Of a stretch of 55,550 bases of DNA, positions 18,176-27,196 are shown one piece after another. How positions within the stretch are numbered: position 1 is the stretch's first letter; each line of letters begins with the position of its first letter. This DNA comes from Bacteroidota bacterium (GTDB taxonomy: Bacteria; Bacteroidota; Bacteroidia; Bacteroidales; B39-G9): assembly GCA_015222055.1 (NCBI GenBank), contig JADFUR010000010.1, positions 1-55,550 on the forward strand, written 5' to 3'. Both the position numbers and the translations under genes were made by a program. The notes beneath the pieces were generated by a model, which saw only the letters and a list, made by a program, of their open reading frames with translations, had not been told where the DNA came from and did not search any database.

Positions 18176-21100
18176 TTAATTTAATTTGAATTCTATGTTT
18201 TGATTCTCTTTTAAATATTTAAGAAATTCATTGTTTAAATTTATTTTTTTATTTCTTGAAAACATTTGTATCCAAGTCTTGTCAAGGGGGTTGTATATTA
18301 AAAAGTTTAAAATTACATTTCCTTTGTTTTTTTCTGCTAAATCAAGCATTTCATTTATAAGATTATTAGATAAATCAGATATCTTAATTTTTAATGAAAT
18401 ACTTTTAAGCATTTGTTCTTTCATGTCAGCTAGCATATCAATACTTTTAATTTTAAATTCAAGGTCTTCATTTCCCCACTTCCTTTTTTGAACTATTCCT
18501 TTAACAAATAATGAATAACCAAGTGTGAAGAATTGTTTGAAATTTAAATAATCTTTAGAAAACATCATTATAGTGTAAGAATCGGTGTAGTCTGCTATTG
18601 TTATTGCACCATAAGGCTTACCTGTTTTCGTTGTCGAGTGTCTTACATCTGTAACTATACCAGCAATAGATATTTCTTTTCCTGCGAGTTTAGAAATGTC
18701 AACTAAATCAGACAGATTGTGATTGCAAAAATTATTAATTTCAAATTTAAAATCATCAAGTGGGTGAGCTGTTAAATATATGCCTATATATTCTTTTTCT
18801 TTATTCAGTTTGTCAAGTTTTTTCCACTCGGCTGAAACTGGAATTTGAGGATGGCTTACATCATTATGACCCGTTCCATCAAAAAGTGATTGTTGAGTAC
18901 TGTTTTTTTCGTTTTTTACACAATTACCATATTTAATTAATGTTTCAATAAAAGAAGTATCTTTATTGTCTGTTGCAAAGTATTGTTCGCGTTTGAGTTC
19001 TGAAAAAGAATCTAATGCACCCGAGAAAGCTAAAGCCTCAAGTGTCTTTTTACTAACACAATGTAAATCTACTCTTTCAGCAAAATTAAAAATGTTTTGA
19101 AAATCACCTTCATTATTTCTTTCTTTGATAATATTTTTAACGGCACCTTTGCCAACTCCTTTAACAGCTCCTATTCCAAAACGAATATTGCCTTTTTTGT
19201 TAACAGTGAATTTAAAGTAACTTTCATTTACATCTGGAGGAAGAACGTCTAATCCCATCCTTTTGCATTCATCCATGTAAATAGTAATTTTTTTAATATC
19301 AGTAATATTTCTACTTAGTACAGCAGCCATATATTCAGCAGCGTAGTTGGCTTTGAGATAGGCTGTTTGATAAGCAATGTAGGCATAACAAGTTGAGTGT
19401 GATTTGTTAAAGGCATATTGTGCAAAAGATTCCCAGTCTTTCCATATTTTATCAGTAATTTTATTTTCAAAACCATTGTTTTTGCAACCTTCATCGAACT
19501 TAACTTTAAGCTCGTCCATCATCGTTTTTTTCTTTTTACCCATTGCTTTACGCAAAGAATCTGCTTGCCCACGTGTAAAGCCGGCAAGTTTTCGAGAAAG
19601 TAACATAACCTGCTCCTGATATACTGTTATGCCGTAAGTATCTTTAAGATATTCTTCCATCTCAGGAAGATTATAATCAATTTTTTCTTTACCGAGTTTT
19701 CTATTTATAAAACTTGGAATGTATTCCATTGGACCCGGACGATAAAGAGCATTCATGGCAATTAAATCTTCAAACTTATTAGGCTTAAGATTGCGCAAAT
19801 GCTTTTTCATCCCTGGTGATTCAAATTGGAATGTCCCCGTGGTGTTACCGCTACTGTAAAGATCAAAAGTTGGTTTGTCATCAAGACTAATATTGTCAAT
19901 ATCAACATCAAGGTTTCTTGATAATTTTATGTTTTCAATCGCATCTTTTATTATTGATAATGTTTTTAATCCCAAGAAATCCATCTTAAGCATACCAACT
20001 GGCTCAACAAAACGACCGTCATACTGAGTAACCAATAAATCAGAATCTTTAAGTGTACACATAGGTATGTGCTCAATTAAGTCGTCTTTACCAATAATAA
20101 TACCACAAGCATGTGTGCCTGTGTGTCTTATTGAACCTTCGAGTTCTTCAGCATATTTTAAAGTAGATGCAATAAGTTCGTTGTCTGATTTTTTTGCTTT
20201 TTCTAATTCGGGAACTTCTTTATATGCTTTTTTTAATGTAATTTTAGGAGTGTCGGGCACTAATTTTGCTAACTTGTCTGATTCTGATAAAGGTAGTTTT
20301 TGAACTCTAGCAACATCACGAATAGCCATTTTTGCAGCCATCGTACCAAATGTTATTATGTGAGAAACACGTTTGTATCCATATTTATTAACCACCCATT
20401 TTAAAATTTTTTCTCTACCATCATCATCAAAATCAATATCAATATCAGGCATTGATATTCGGTCGGGGTTTAGAAAACGTTCAAAAAGTAGGTCGTATTT
20501 GAGTGGGTCTATTTGTGTAATTTTTGTGCAATAAGCAACTACAGAACCAGCAGCAGAGCCCCTTCCTGGACCCACTACTACGTCGAGTTCGCGTGCTGCA
20601 CGAATAAAATCCCAAACAATAAGAAAGTAACCAGGGAAGCCCATTCTTTTAATAGTAGAAAGCTCAAAGTCGATTCTTTCTTTAATCTCTTCTGTTATCT
20701 CAGGATATCTTTCTTTTGCACCTTCGTATGTTAAGTGCTCTAAATAAACGTCTTCATTATCAAACCCTTCAGGTAAAGGAAAATCAGGCATTATTGGTTT
20801 GTAATTAAGCTCGTAAACTTCAACTTTATCAACAATTTCTTGTGTGTTTGATAATGCCTCAGGTACATCCGAAAAAATTTCTGCCATTTGCTCAGGACTT
20901 TTAAGATATTCTTGTTTTGTATATCTCATCCGTGTCGGATCATCAAAGTCTTGTCCTGTGTTTAAGCAAATAAGCCTGTCGTGAGCTTCAGCATCTTCTG
21001 CTTTAATAAAATGGCAATCGTTTGTGGCAATTATTTTAACATTGTGTTTTTTAGCTAATTCAATAATTGTTTTATTTACAATAACCTGCTTGTCGTATAT

Positions 21101-21661
21101 ATCTTTGTTTTTGTCAATATTATCGCTTTTGTGCAACATTAATTCAAGATAATAATCTTCTCCAAATAGATTCTTAAACCATTCAATTGTTTTAGAGGCA
21201 TCATCAATTCTGTTGTCCATTATTAGCTGAGGTATCTCACCACCAAGACAAGCCGAAGATACAATTAAACCTTCGTGATATTTTTCTAATAATTCTTTGT
21301 CTATTCGAGGTTTATAATAAAATCCTTCGGTGTAAGCAAAAGACGAAAGTTTTATTAAGTTTTTATATCCCTTGATATTTTTTGCTATAATTATTAAATG
21401 TTCTCCAGACCTATCCTTTTTTGTTTTTTGCTCTGTTCTGCTATTTCTGGCAACATAAGTTTCAATTCCTAATAATGGTTTTATTTTTTGTTTTAAAGCT
21501 TCGTCGTAAAATTCTTTAACACCAAACATATTTCCATGGTCGGTAATGGCTAATGCATCCATTCCCAATTCTTTGGTTCTTGCTATTAATTTGGGGATAT
21601 TTGATGCTCCGTCTAAAATTGAATATTGAGTGTGAACATGAATGTGCGTGAATTTTGACAT
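18176..21661 (-). CDS. dnaE: DNA polymerase III alpha subunit
   Basis: A 1161-residue replicative polymerase. The N-terminal PHP domain starts [17 protein letters not shown] (residues 4-20) with further metal-site residues ([13 protein letters not shown]). The catalytic aspartates lie in MPDIDIDF (404-411; D406, D408 correspond to E. coli D401, D403). Fingers motifs ([35 protein letters not shown]-type region), a helix-hairpin-helix segment and a C-terminal OB fold (about 985-1060, [22 protein letters not shown]) follow. It synthesises both DNA strands at the fork. Length and domain order are normal for DnaE1. Confidence 0.97.
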   Translation of the reverse strand: [1161 protein letters not shown]

Positions 21662-21981
21662 TTGCTAAAAAATTGTTAATGAGGTAAATATATTAAAAAG
21701 CTAAATAATAAATTGTTTTGTAAATTTACAAAATCAATAAAAGAAATATCGTTTTGTTAATAAGTATTTAATATCTTTTTTTTAAGAGAAGAGAGGCTTT
21801 TTTTGAAAGATACTATTTGTTCTGTTGAAAACTTATTGTCAAATTATTTTATTGTAAGTAAGGCAGTTGAAAATAATTTGTAAATATATAATGAGAGATA
21901 AGTTTTAAAAAAATACACTAATAAATTGTTTTATATAATGAAAGATTGTTTTATCTTTGCAAAAATTTAAATAATATTAAT
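21662..21981. other. Intergenic region between divergent dnaE and rpsP
   Basis: 320 bases of AT-rich sequence without a credible gene. It contains the rpsP -7 element near its right end. I see no clear -7 element for dnaE and no strong hairpin. Confidence 0.5.
21952..21959 (+). promoter_or_regulatory. -7 promoter element of rpsP-rimM
   Basis: TATCTTTG followed by CAAAAA matches TAnnTTTG exactly. It lies 22 bases before the rpsP start at 21982, giving a very short leader. It overlaps an upstream ATG at 21946, which therefore cannot be the real start. Confidence 0.6.
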
Positions 21982-22614
21982 ATGCCTGTAAAAATTAGAT
22001 TACAAAGACAAGGAAGAAAGAAAAAGCCGTTCTATCACATTGTGATAGCGGATAGCAGGGCGCCACGAGATGGTAAGTACATTGAAAGATTAGGTATTTA
22101 TAATCCGAATACAAATCCTGCTACTATTGAAATAAATTTTGATAGGGCATTGTCGTGGCTACAAAAAGGAGCTCAACCAACAGATACATGTAGAGCTATT
22201 TTATCTTATAATGGAGTTCTTTACAAAAACCATTTATTAAATGGTGTAAGAAAAGGAGCTTTTGACGAAGCAACAGCTGAAGTTAAGTTTAATGAGTGGA
22301 AGACGCAAAAAGACGCTAAAATTTTAACAAACAATGAAGAATTAGCGACTAAAAAACAAGAAAAAGCTAAAAAACGTCTTGATGCTGAGATTAAAATTAA
22401 CGAAGAAAGAGCACAGGAAATTGCTAAGAGAAATTCTGAATTAGTTGCTGAAGTTGAAGCAAAAGCTAAAGAAGAAGAGGATGCTAAAGCTGAAGCTAAT
22501 AAAAAAGTTGAGGTAAAACCAGAAGTTGAACCAAAAGCTGAACCAAAAGCTGAGGTAAAAACAGAAGAGTCTGTTAAAAAAGATTCTAAAGAGGAACCTA
22601 AAACAGAAGTTTAA
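21982..22614 (+). CDS. rpsP: 30S ribosomal protein S16 with long charged tail
   Basis: The start at 21982 gives [31 protein letters not shown], the canonical S16 N-terminus. The conserved domain occupies about residues 1-85. The remaining ~125 of 210 residues are a Lys/Glu/Ala-rich tail with repeated [12 protein letters not shown]-like units and long predicted helix. S16 in most bacteria is 80-90 residues; extended forms are known in Bacteroidota. S16 stabilises 30S assembly. rimM follows after 8 bases, a conserved ribosome-biogenesis pairing; trmD, often next, is absent here. Confidence 0.96.
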   Translation: MPVKIRLQRQGRKKKPFYHIVIADSRAPRDGKYIERLGIYNPNTNPATIEINFDRALSWLQKGAQPTDTCRAILSYNGVLYKNHLLNGVRKGAFDEATAEVKFNEWKTQKDAKILTNNEELATKKQEKAKKRLDAEIKINEERAQEIAKRNSELVAEVEAKAKEEEDAKAEANKKVEVKPEVEPKAEPKAEVKTEESVKKDSKEEPKTEV

Positions 22615-22622
22615 TTTATAGA

Positions 22623-23141
22623 ATGACGTTAAGTGATTATTATTTAATTGGAAGTATTGTCAAAACCCATGGAAATCATGGCGAATTGGTTTTAAAATTT
22701 GATAATAATTTATTTTTTGGTACAAAGAAGGAATTGGTTTTCATTGAAATTAATGGAGAACTAATTCCTTTTTTTATACATGAATATATTCAACGGACAA
22801 GTACAACCGCTATTGTTAAGTTTGATTATATTGATGACCTAGTAAAGGCTGGAGAATTTGTAGATTGTTCTATTTATTTTCCAAAGAAAGATCTTGCCTT
22901 ATCCACACAAAATACTGAAGAGAATCAAATTATTGGATTTGACGTTATTGATAAACATTTTGGAGAAGTGGGTAAAATTAACGATGTAGTTAATATTAAG
23001 AATAATCCTCTTTTAGTTATATTAAGACAAGAAAAAGAAATATTATTTCCTTTCAATGAAAAATTTATTGAAGAAGTAGATAATGTAAAAAAATTAGTTA
23101 AGGTTGATATGCCCGAAGGTTTAATTGATTTATATTTATGA
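22623..23141 (+). CDS. rimM: 16S rRNA processing protein RimM
   Basis: A 172-residue assembly factor with the N-terminal RimM barrel (YLIGSIVKTHGNHGELVLKF at 7-26) and a C-terminal PRC-barrel (about 95-172, IGFDVIDKHFGEVGKINDVV and ILFPFNEKFIEEVD). It binds S19 and helps mature the 3' domain of the 30S subunit. It is cotranscribed with rpsP. Its stop codon ends at 23141, immediately next to the stop of the convergent gene at 23142, leaving no spacer and no terminator between them. Confidence 0.95.
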   Translation: MTLSDYYLIGSIVKTHGNHGELVLKFDNNLFFGTKKELVFIEINGELIPFFIHEYIQRTSTTAIVKFDYIDDLVKAGEFVDCSIYFPKKDLALSTQNTEENQIIGFDVIDKHFGEVGKINDVVNIKNNPLLVILRQEKEILFPFNEKFIEEVDNVKKLVKVDMPEGLIDLYL

Positions 23142-25016
23142 CTAATTTTTTTCGTCAAGCTCTTCGTAAACAGAATTTCTACTTATAAATTCAGGAACAA
23201 TTTTTTTCATTAATTTTACAACTTCCATATTATTTTGTGTTTCGACATAGCCAAGTAAATCATTAATTTTTAGAGAAATTTCATCGTGATCACATCCGTG
23301 ATTTTTTGCAATCATTATTTGTGAGTTATAAGTAGGAATTGTATTCTCTTTAGTGTTTAATAATTCTTCGTATAGTTTTTCTCCCGGACGAAGTCCTGTG
23401 AATATTATTTTTATATCTTTATCTAGAGTTAATCCCGAAAATTGAACCATTCTTTTTGCTAAATCAAGAATTTTCACTGATTTTCCCATATCGAAAATAA
23501 AAATTTCACCACCTTTACCCATAGTACTAGCTTCAAGCACTAACTGGCATGCTTCTGGAATGGTCATGAAATATCGTGTTACTTCTGGATGAGTTACTGT
23601 TATTGGGCCTCCCATCTCAATTTGTCTTCTAAAACGTGGAATTACAGAACCATTTGATCCAAGCACGTTGCCGAATCGGGTAGTTATAAAACTTGTTTTG
23701 TGAAATTTGTTAGATGATTGTACGTAAATTTCTGCAATACGTTTTGAAGCTCCCATAACATTTGTTGGATTTACTGCTTTATCAGTTGAAATCATTACAA
23801 ATGTTTTAACGTTGTTTTTTACTGAAAAATCTGCAATGATTTTTGTTCCTAGTATGTTTGTGTGAATAGCCTCGGTTGGGTTGTTTTCCATCATTGGAAC
23901 ATGCTTATATGCTGCTGCATGATAAACAATTGTTGGGTTAAAAGTAGTAAAAATATTATTCACTCTTTCTACATTAGTAATATCTCCAATAACAATATCA
24001 ACCTTAGTAAATTCATATTTCTCTCTAATTTCAAGCTCAATGTCGTAGAGAGGAGACTCAGCTTGGTCAAAAAGTATTATTCTTTTGGGATTATATTTAA
24101 TTAATTGTCTTACAATTTCACTACCGATTGAACCCGCAGCACCAGTTACCAATATAATTTCGTTATCGGTTTGTTCTTTTATTTTTGCTTTGTCAAGTTT
24201 TATTGTGTCTCGTCCTAATAAATCTTCAACCTTAATTTTTTTAATTTGTTTAAAACTTAATTCTCCATTAATCCAGTTGCTTATTTCAGGTACTGCAAGA
24301 ATTTTAATGTCTTTTTTTAAACAAATGTCAATAATGTTGTTTTTTATTTTTTTATCGGGAATGCTTTTTGCAAGAATAAAATTAGATACTAAATTATTTT
24401 CTAATAGATAGTTTAGTTTTGAATATGGGTAAATTGAAACACCTTCAAGCTTTTTCTTAGCGTTGCGTTTTGTATTATCAACAAATGCTATAACATTGTA
24501 TTTTGTTCCGGTATCTCTTTCTAAAGTTTGTTTTGTAATCATACCAAATTCATCTGCCCCCCAAATAATAACATTTTTATTAATTCGTTTAGGGTTAATA
24601 ATTGCAGAATAAATTGTTTTTATAATTAAGCGTAAAACTGTCATTAAAAAAACGGTAGTAATAAAATCAATTATTATTATTGAAATAGGTATAACAAAGG
24701 CTTTTGTAATAAAGTAGTAACTAATAAAATTACTCAATAGAAAAAATATGCTACCGTATAAAATTACGAAAAAAATGCGTTGAGCATCTTTTAATCCTGT
24801 AAAACGGATAATTCCAGAATATGTACGTCCGCAAAAAAAACTTATTACTCTAACAGAAAGGGCAAAAGGAATAATAAAAGATAATTTGGCAAAATCTGCT
24901 TCGGGAATAGTAAAATTAAAACGAAGTAAGTATGCTATAGTTATTGAAAGTGAAGAAATGGAAACATCAATAAGAAAAATAATCCAACGAGGAGTATATT
25001 TTTTTTCAAAAATCAT
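23142..25016 (-). CDS. FlaA1/CapD-type nucleotide-sugar 4,6-dehydratase/epimerase, membrane-bound
   Basis: A 624-residue polysaccharide biosynthesis enzyme. Four N-terminal TM helices (about 10-140) precede a CoA-binding-like Rossmann domain (about 146-270). The catalytic SDR domain has TGAAGSIG at 291-298 and STDKAVNPTNVMGASK at 410-425, where Met replaces the usual Tyr of YxxxK. That Met-x-x-x-Lys form is typical of PglF/FlaA1 UDP-GlcNAc 4,6-dehydratases. It probably makes a 4-keto-6-deoxy sugar nucleotide for surface glycans or glycoproteins. It stands alone, not in a capsule cluster. Confidence 0.88.
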   Translation of the reverse strand: MIFEKKYTPRWIIFLIDVSISSLSITIAYLLRFNFTIPEADFAKLSFIIPFALSVRVISFFCGRTYSGIIRFTGLKDAQRIFFVILYGSIFFLLSNFISYYFITKAFVIPISIIIIDFITTVFLMTVLRLIIKTIYSAIINPKRINKNVIIWGADEFGMITKQTLERDTGTKYNVIAFVDNTKRNAKKKLEGVSIYPYSKLNYLLENNLVSNFILAKSIPDKKIKNNIIDICLKKDIKILAVPEISNWINGELSFKQIKKIKVEDLLGRDTIKLDKAKIKEQTDNEIILVTGAAGSIGSEIVRQLIKYNPKRIILFDQAESPLYDIELEIREKYEFTKVDIVIGDITNVERVNNIFTTFNPTIVYHAAAYKHVPMMENNPTEAIHTNILGTKIIADFSVKNNVKTFVMISTDKAVNPTNVMGASKRIAEIYVQSSNKFHKTSFITTRFGNVLGSNGSVIPRFRRQIEMGGPITVTHPEVTRYFMTIPEACQLVLEASTMGKGGEIFIFDMGKSVKILDLAKRMVQFSGLTLDKDIKIIFTGLRPGEKLYEELLNTKENTIPTYNSQIMIAKNHGCDHDEISLKINDLLGYVETQNNMEVVKLMKKIVPEFISRNSVYEELDEKN

Positions 25017-25037
25017 AATTTGTGCTTTTATTTAATG

Positions 25038-25045
25038 CAAAAATA
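25038..25045 (-). promoter_or_regulatory. -7 promoter element of the FlaA1/CapD-type gene
   Basis: The minus strand reads TATTTTTG, matching TAnnTTTG, 22 bases upstream of the start at 25016. Confidence 0.45.
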
Positions 25046-25121
25046 TAAATTTATAATGATATATATTAGGGAATGAGAATAAATTATTAAATGATTTGAA
25101 AAAAAAATATTTAATAAAAAA

Positions 25122-25147
25122 AGGCTGTCTATCAAGATAAACAGCCT
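25122..25147 (-). terminator. Terminator of the ferredoxin gene
   Basis: AGGCTGT (25122-25128) pairs with ACAGCCT (25141-25147), with inner TA/TA pairs, and a run of A on the plus strand at 25113-25122 gives a U-run on the minus-strand transcript. It follows the ferredoxin stop by about 24 bases. Confidence 0.7.
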
Positions 25148-25170
25148 CAAATAAACTTAATAAGTTTTTT

Positions 25171-25341
25171 TTACTTAGCTAAATGAATTGCTTCAATAGG
25201 ACATACTTCTGCACAAGAACCACATTCTGTACATAGTTCAGGATCAATTTTATAAATATCACCTTCTGAAATTGCCTCTACAGGGCATTCACTTATGCAT
25301 GTTCCACATGCAACACAATCGTCAGAAATTTGATAAGCCAT
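25171..25341 (-). CDS. 2[4Fe-4S] ferredoxin
   Basis: A 56-residue protein, MAYQISDDCVACGTC at the start and ending EAIHLAK. Two full CxxCxxCxxxCP cluster motifs are present: C9, C12, C15, C19 with P20, and C37, C40, C43, C47 with P48. Size and symmetry match clostridial-type bacterial ferredoxins, low-potential electron carriers for enzymes such as pyruvate:ferredoxin oxidoreductase. That suggests an anaerobic or facultatively anaerobic host. It has its own promoter (25372-25379) and terminator (25122-25147), so it is a single-gene unit. Confidence 0.95.
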   Translation of the reverse strand: MAYQISDDCVACGTCISECPVEAISEGDIYKIDPELCTECGSCAEVCPIEAIHLAK

Positions 25342-25371
25342 ATTTTTATTTTTTAATTTATTAATTTAATG

Positions 25372-25379
25372 CAAAGTTA
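25372..25379 (-). promoter_or_regulatory. -7 promoter element of the ferredoxin gene
   Basis: The minus strand reads TAACTTTG, matching TAnnTTTG, 31 bases upstream of the ferredoxin start. Confidence 0.55.
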
Positions 25380-25430
25380 ATTTACATATTTTAAAAAAAA
25401 AGCAAAAGCTTTATTATTTTTATTTTATTT

Positions 25431-26090
25431 TTATTTTAGAATACCAATAATTGTTTGCGAACCTTTAACTTTTTGTTTGAGTTTAACGATTATTTTTGTA
25501 TCAAGAGGCAAAAACATATCAACTCGTGAGCCAAATTTAATAAATCCTAATTCATAACCTTGTTTGCATACTTCATCTTTATTTACGTAAGAAACAACTC
25601 TTCTGGCAACAGCACCAGCTATTTGTCTTACTAAAATTTTTATACCATCATCCATTTTTATTACTGTTGTTATGTTTTCGTTGTCGGTTGATGATTTTGG
25701 AAGAAAAGCTGCAACATGTCTTCCATTGTGATGTTTATGATAACAAACAGAACCACTAACAGGAAGCCAATTAATGTGTATGTTCCATATTGACATAAAT
25801 ACAGACACTTTTAGCATTTTTTGGTTGAGATATTCATTCTCTGTAGTTTCTTCAACTGCAACAATTTCTCCATCGGCAGGAGATAAAACATGTTTTTCGT
25901 TTATGTTTGCAATTCTATTTGGTTTTCTGAAGAAAATAAAAATAAAGGAATAAAGAATAAAGGAAATTGAAAAAAATAGTTTGTAAAATAAAGGATTCGC
26001 TTTGCAAAAAAAATATACCCCTAAATTAAGTGTTAATAATATAAAAAACACAACGATTAAAAGTCGATGGCCAGTTTTGTGTATTGTCAT
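25431..26090 (-). CDS. psd: Phosphatidylserine decarboxylase proenzyme (short type)
   Basis: A 219-residue enzyme of the short archaeal/Bacteroidota PSD class, with two N-terminal membrane-associated segments (about 9-28 and 36-54). The block SPADGEIVAVEE (70-81) is present, as is VFMSIWNIHINWLPVSG (97-113). The self-cleavage site GS is at 187-188 in FIKFGSRVDMFLP; Ser188 becomes the pyruvoyl cofactor. It makes phosphatidylethanolamine from phosphatidylserine. It follows cdsA by 31 bases, so two phospholipid steps are in one operon. The phosphatidylserine synthase gene (pssA) is not in this window. Confidence 0.93.
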   Translation of the reverse strand: MTIHKTGHRLLIVVFFILLTLNLGVYFFCKANPLFYKLFFSISFILYSFIFIFFRKPNRIANINEKHVLSPADGEIVAVEETTENEYLNQKMLKVSVFMSIWNIHINWLPVSGSVCYHKHHNGRHVAAFLPKSSTDNENITTVIKMDDGIKILVRQIAGAVARRVVSYVNKDEVCKQGYELGFIKFGSRVDMFLPLDTKIIVKLKQKVKGSQTIIGILK

Positions 26091-26121
26091 ATAAATTAGT
26101 TTTTTTACAAAAATAAAAAAA

Positions 26122-26940
26122 TTAATTAATTAATTGCATATATGTGAAAATAATTGGTGCAGATAATAAGACACTATCAATTCTATCTAAGATTCCTCCA
26201 TGCCCTGGGATTATTTTTCCTGAATCTTTAATATGGATACTTCTTTTGAATAAAGATTCAACTAAATCTCCAAATGTCCCCATAACGATTATAATAAGAG
26301 ACATAATAATCCAGTGGATTAAGGGTAGTTCAATAAAAAAAGTTGAAATAATATAAGATGTCGTTAATGATGTTATTGCTCCTCCAAAGAAACCTTCCCA
26401 TGTCTTTTTTGGAGATATGCGAGGGAAAAATTTGTGTTTGCCTAGACTAGCACCAAAAATGTAAGCTCCTGTATCGGTAGCCCATAACAAAATAAAAAAT
26501 CCAAGTAAAATATTTGGATTGTAATTTAAAGTAGGGTAGGGATAAAAAACAAAAAAATTAAACGCTGATAATGGTATTGCAATATAAAAAATCCCGAGTA
26601 AAGTATATGCAATGTTTGAAAAAGGTTTTCTGTTTTTCCGATATAATTCATTTATGAAAACGAAAAAAAATAATGGTAATAATATTATATAAATTTTATA
26701 GCCAACAATTTTTTGTGCAAATAAGTAGTTGGCTATAAAAAATAATGTGCCAATAAAAATGCCGTAATTTTTTTGAGAACGAATTCTTTCTTTGATTGAA
26801 ATACGATAAAATTCATGCATGCTCAATACCAGAAGAGTCAATGATAATAGTAAGAATGTTATTTTTCCGGCTGAAATACAACCAACAACAACTAACACAA
26901 AAATAATCCCCGTGATGCTTCGTTTAATAAAGTTGTTCAA
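26122..26940 (-). CDS. cdsA: Phosphatidate cytidylyltransferase
   Basis: A 272-residue polytopic membrane enzyme with about eight TM helices. The C-terminal family signature is GDLVESLFKRSIHIKDSG followed by GHGGILDRIDSV, and the upstream block PRISPKKTWEGFFGG is also conserved. It makes CDP-diacylglycerol from phosphatidate and CTP, the precursor of all phospholipids. Its start overlaps the end of the DUF2007 gene by 4 bases, indicating translational coupling. psd is next. Confidence 0.95.
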   Translation of the reverse strand: MNNFIKRSITGIIFVLVVVGCISAGKITFLLLSLTLLVLSMHEFYRISIKERIRSQKNYGIFIGTLFFIANYLFAQKIVGYKIYIILLPLFFFVFINELYRKNRKPFSNIAYTLLGIFYIAIPLSAFNFFVFYPYPTLNYNPNILLGFFILLWATDTGAYIFGASLGKHKFFPRISPKKTWEGFFGGAITSLTTSYIISTFFIELPLIHWIIMSLIIIVMGTFGDLVESLFKRSIHIKDSGKIIPGHGGILDRIDSVLLSAPIIFTYMQLIN

Positions 26941-27143
26941 TTTTGTAATTTTTTTATTAGAAATTTGGCTTTAATAACATTCTCTGCTTTTACATATATT
27001 TCAATATCGCCTAATGTAACGTATGCCGAATCTTGTTTGTTAAAAATAACAGCTTGCATATCATTATCAGCTAATACATCTTTAATTATTTCAGCCAAAT
27101 AAATTTGATTAGTAGTAAATATATTCACCCAGTTTTTTTCCAA
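26937..27143 (-). CDS. DUF2007 domain protein (putative signal-transducing protein)
   Basis: A 68-residue cytoplasmic protein with the DUF2007 beta-alpha-beta pattern: WVNIFTTNQIYLAEIIKDVLADNDMQAVIFNKQDS, then IEIYVKAENVIKAKFLIKKL. Similar small proteins are found between ftsH and cdsA in Bacteroidota, but the function is unknown. It overlaps cdsA by 4 bases and follows ftsH by 53 bases. Possible roles as a regulator of FtsH or CdsA are only suggested by context. Confidence 0.8.
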   Translation of the reverse strand: MEKNWVNIFTTNQIYLAEIIKDVLADNDMQAVIFNKQDSAYVTLGDIEIYVKAENVIKAKFLIKKLQN

Positions 27144-27196
27144 AATATTATTTTTTATTAAAGGAACAAACTATTTTAACTGAAAAATTATTTGTG

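Noticed and set aside
21946-21981. Twelve extra residues before S16
   Set aside because: A perfect -7 element overlaps this start, and S16 begins canonically at 21982.
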